A stretch of 64,000 nucleotides of DNA from Paraburkholderia diazotrophica (GTDB lineage: Bacteria; Pseudomonadota; Gammaproteobacteria; Burkholderiales; Burkholderiaceae), in contig NZ_FNYE01000001.1 of the NCBI RefSeq assembly GCF_900108945.1, positions 372,001 through 436,000 of the forward strand, read 5' to 3'. Of the stretch, positions 62,287 to 64,000 are shown piece by piece (the first letter of the stretch is position 1; the number at the start of each line of letters is the position of its first letter). A program made the translations under genes and the position numbers. The notes under the pieces are model-generated. The model was not told the DNA's origin. It worked only from the letters and a program-made list of their open reading frames with translations, and searched no databases.

Positions 62287-63045
62287 ATGCGAATCCTACT
62301 CAGCAATGACGACGGTTATCTGGCGCCCGGCCTTGCCGCGCTTTACGAAGCGCTGAAGCCGCTCGCCGATGTCACCGTGATGGCACCCGAACAGAATTGC
62401 AGCGGCGCGTCGAACTCGCTGACGCTCTCGCGCCCGCTGTCGGTGCTGCGCTCGGCCAACGGCTTCTACTACGTGAACGGCACGCCAACGGATTCCGTTC
62501 ACATCGCGCTGACGGGCATGCTCGACCATACGCCGGACCTCGTCGTATCGGGCATCAACAACGGTCAGAACATGGGCGAGGACACGCTGTACTCGGGCAC
62601 GGTCGCCGCCGCGACGGAAGGCATCATGTTCGGCGTGCCCGCGATCGCGTTTTCGCTCGTCGATAAAGACTGGGTGCACCTCGAAGATGCCACGCGCGTC
62701 GCCGCCGAAATCGTCGCGCACTATCTTGAACGTCCGCTGCCCGGCCATCCGTTGCTGAACGTCAACATACCGAACCTGCCTTACGAACAGTTGCGCGACT
62801 GGCGCATCACGCGTCTCGGCAAGCGGCATCCGTCGCAGCCGGTGATCCGGCAGACTAATCCGCGCGGCGAGCCGATCTACTGGATCGGTCCGTCGGGCGG
62901 CGCGCGCGATGCCAGCGAAGGCACCGACTTCCATGCAGTTGCGAACGGCTTCGTGTCGATCACGCCGCTGCAACTCGATCTGACCGATACGGCCATGCTG
63001 CCCGCGGCGTGCGACTGGGTGCGCGCCGGGAGCGGCACTTCATGA
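62287..63045 (+). CDS. surE: 5'/3'-nucleotidase SurE
   Basis: Metal-dependent phosphatase acting on nucleoside monophosphates, linked to stationary-phase survival. It is 252 residues. The metal site is NDDG (D8, D9) in [14 protein letters not shown], with the other ligands Ser in [12 protein letters not shown] and Asn in [21 protein letters not shown]. The start at 62287 gives the standard N-terminus; an ATG 10 codons earlier overlaps the -10. It overlaps pcm by 4 nt (ATGA), the usual surE-pcm operon. Confidence 0.97.
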   Translation: MRILLSNDDGYLAPGLAALYEALKPLADVTVMAPEQNCSGASNSLTLSRPLSVLRSANGFYYVNGTPTDSVHIALTGMLDHTPDLVVSGINNGQNMGEDTLYSGTVAAATEGIMFGVPAIAFSLVDKDWVHLEDATRVAAEIVAHYLERPLPGHPLLNVNIPNLPYEQLRDWRITRLGKRHPSQPVIRQTNPRGEPIYWIGPSGGARDASEGTDFHAVANGFVSITPLQLDLTDTAMLPAACDWVRAGSGTS

Positions 63046-64000
63046 CCGGCGAGCGCGCAAAGCGCTTCCCGCTTGGACTCGAAGACCTGGTGCGCGAGCC
63101 GCGCCGGGCCGACGCGCGCGCAGGCGATGCGCGCGGCGCGAAGACGCCCGTCAAACCGGCGGCATCGAACGCCACCTCTCAGGCGGGCCGCACGCACAGC
63201 GGCGTGAGCGGCACGGCGCTCGTGAAGTCGCCTGTGGGCGCGAAGGGCGCTGTGGGCGTGCTCAACGCGGGTGCGAAGAACGCGAGCGCCGGCGCGTCCG
63301 CGCGCACGCCTTCGATTGCAAAAAACGCGGCGGGAATCGTCAATACAAAGAGCACGGCCGCGATCCGCAACGACGGCGCGCGCAACCAGTTGCCGCGTCC
63401 CGTCACGACATCGGCGGATCGCACGGGCGCGCCGAACGTTGCGCTCAGCAGCGCGCTGACGCTGACCTCCGAACGCGTGCGCGAGCGGATGGTCGAACGG
63501 CTGCGTGCGAACGGCGTGTCGGACCCGCGTGTGCTCAGTGCGATGGCGATAGTGCCGCGCCACATGTTCGTGGACCCCGGTCTCGCTACGCAGGCGTATG
63601 AGGATGCGGCGCTGCCCATCGGCCATCACCAGACGATCTCGAAGCCGTCCGTGGTCGCGCGGATGATCGAGCTGGCCGCGCAGGGCCGCACGCTCGCGAA
63701 CGTGCTCGAAATCGGCACAGGCTGCGGCTATCAGGCTGCCGTGCTGAGCCAGGTCGCGCGCGACGTCTATTCGATTGAACGCATCAAACCGCTTTACGAG
63801 CGCGCGAAGACGAACCTGCGTCCGCTGCGCATCCCGAACATCCGTCTGCATTACGGCGACGGACGCGTCGGTTTGCCGTCGGCGGCGCCGTTCGATGCGA
63901 TCGTGATCGCGGCGGCGGGACTCGATGTGCCGCAGGCGCTGCTCGAGCAGCTCGCCATCGGCGCGCGGCTCGTGGCGCCCGTCGGATCGCAGGACGGACA
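63042..64000 (+). CDS. pcm: Protein-L-isoaspartate O-methyltransferase, partial at window end
   Basis: Methyltransferase that starts repair of isoaspartyl residues in aged proteins using S-adenosylmethionine. The reading frame is open from the ATG at 63042 to the end of the window (319 codons, C-terminus missing). Residues 1 to ~140 are a low-complexity Ala/Gly/Lys/Thr-rich extension that E. coli Pcm lacks. The PCMT domain then begins with [14 protein letters not shown] and has [19 protein letters not shown], the AdoMet motif [17 protein letters not shown] and YSIERI. The start overlaps the surE stop. Confidence 0.93.
   Translation, partial: MTGERAKRFPLGLEDLVREPRRADARAGDARGAKTPVKPAASNATSQAGRTHSGVSGTALVKSPVGAKGAVGVLNAGAKNASAGASARTPSIAKNAAGIVNTKSTAAIRNDGARNQLPRPVTTSADRTGAPNVALSSALTLTSERVRERMVERLRANGVSDPRVLSAMAIVPRHMFVDPGLATQAYEDAALPIGHHQTISKPSVVARMIELAAQGRTLANVLEIGTGCGYQAAVLSQVARDVYSIERIKPLYERAKTNLRPLRIPNIRLHYGDGRVGLPSAAPFDAIVIAAAGLDVPQALLEQLAIGARLVAPVGSQDG

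Overview
This 64 kb window is a high-GC, gene-dense piece of a betaproteobacterial chromosome. It is most likely Burkholderia or Paraburkholderia. The evidence is the gene orders rpsF-priB-rpsR-rplI-dnaB, alaC-hom-thrC-moeA-moaD-moaE and ffs-dnaX-ybaB-recR, an Ara4N lipid A locus with a split arnA, and the overall codon use. I see no prophage, insertion sequence, CRISPR array, tRNA or rRNA. Most of the region is core genome, with a few accessory islands.

Layout. 0-2 kb: ECF sigma factor and membrane anti-sigma factor. 2-5.1 kb: ribosomal/primosome operon and the replicative helicase. 5.2-6.9 kb: low-affinity phosphate uptake (DUF47 protein plus Pit). 7-12 kb (minus strand): divergent SDR protein, NlpC/P60 lipoprotein, PIN-PhoH ATPase, Bcp peroxiredoxin. 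12.2-19.9 kb (minus): complete Ara4N lipid A set, arnT, an EamA/SMR flippase subunit, arnB, arnC, separate formyltransferase and decarboxylase halves of arnA, and arnD. 20.4 kb: Mth938-like protein. 21.4-27.9 kb: alanine/threonine biosynthesis and molybdopterin genes. 27.9-29.2 kb: truncated haemoglobin divergent from an NsrR-like Rrf2 regulator. 29.5-32.1 kb: clpB with a sigma-32 promoter. 32.3-42.2 kb (minus): YidB-like protein, ComEA-like protein, PBP1C and a 2027-residue alpha-2-macroglobulin. 42.3-43.2 kb: MerR regulator and CMD protein. 43.5-46.6 kb (minus): MATE transporter and a second GT39 protein. 47-52.5 kb (minus): rpmE2, mtfA, MFS exporter with MerR regulator, rho, trxA. 52.9-56.7 kb: SRP RNA, dnaX, ybaB, recR. 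56.8-60.9 kb: CaiB/BaiF CoA-transferase and an SsuABC/TauABC-type ABC transporter. 61-64 kb: quinone oxidoreductase (minus), surE, and pcm running off the end.

The most informative non-coding signals are: a perfect CTTAAT-N5-CTTAAT pair (PmrA/BasR-box pattern) upstream of arnB; a 15-bp-arm dyad spanning the rpsF promoter; a perfect 17-bp hairpin between trxA and rho; a MerR-type 19-bp-spacer promoter; a palindromic operator before the second merR gene; a sigma-32 promoter at clpB; a dyad between the haemoglobin and nsrR-like genes; and -10 boxes lying 6-8 nt before the ATG of dnaB, dnaX and surE, which suggests leaderless mRNAs. I did not find a clearly undescribed multi-gene system. The best candidates for new biology are these regulatory elements, the SDR protein lacking the catalytic Tyr/Lys, and the CoA-transferase/ABC and GT39/MATE pairs of unknown substrate.
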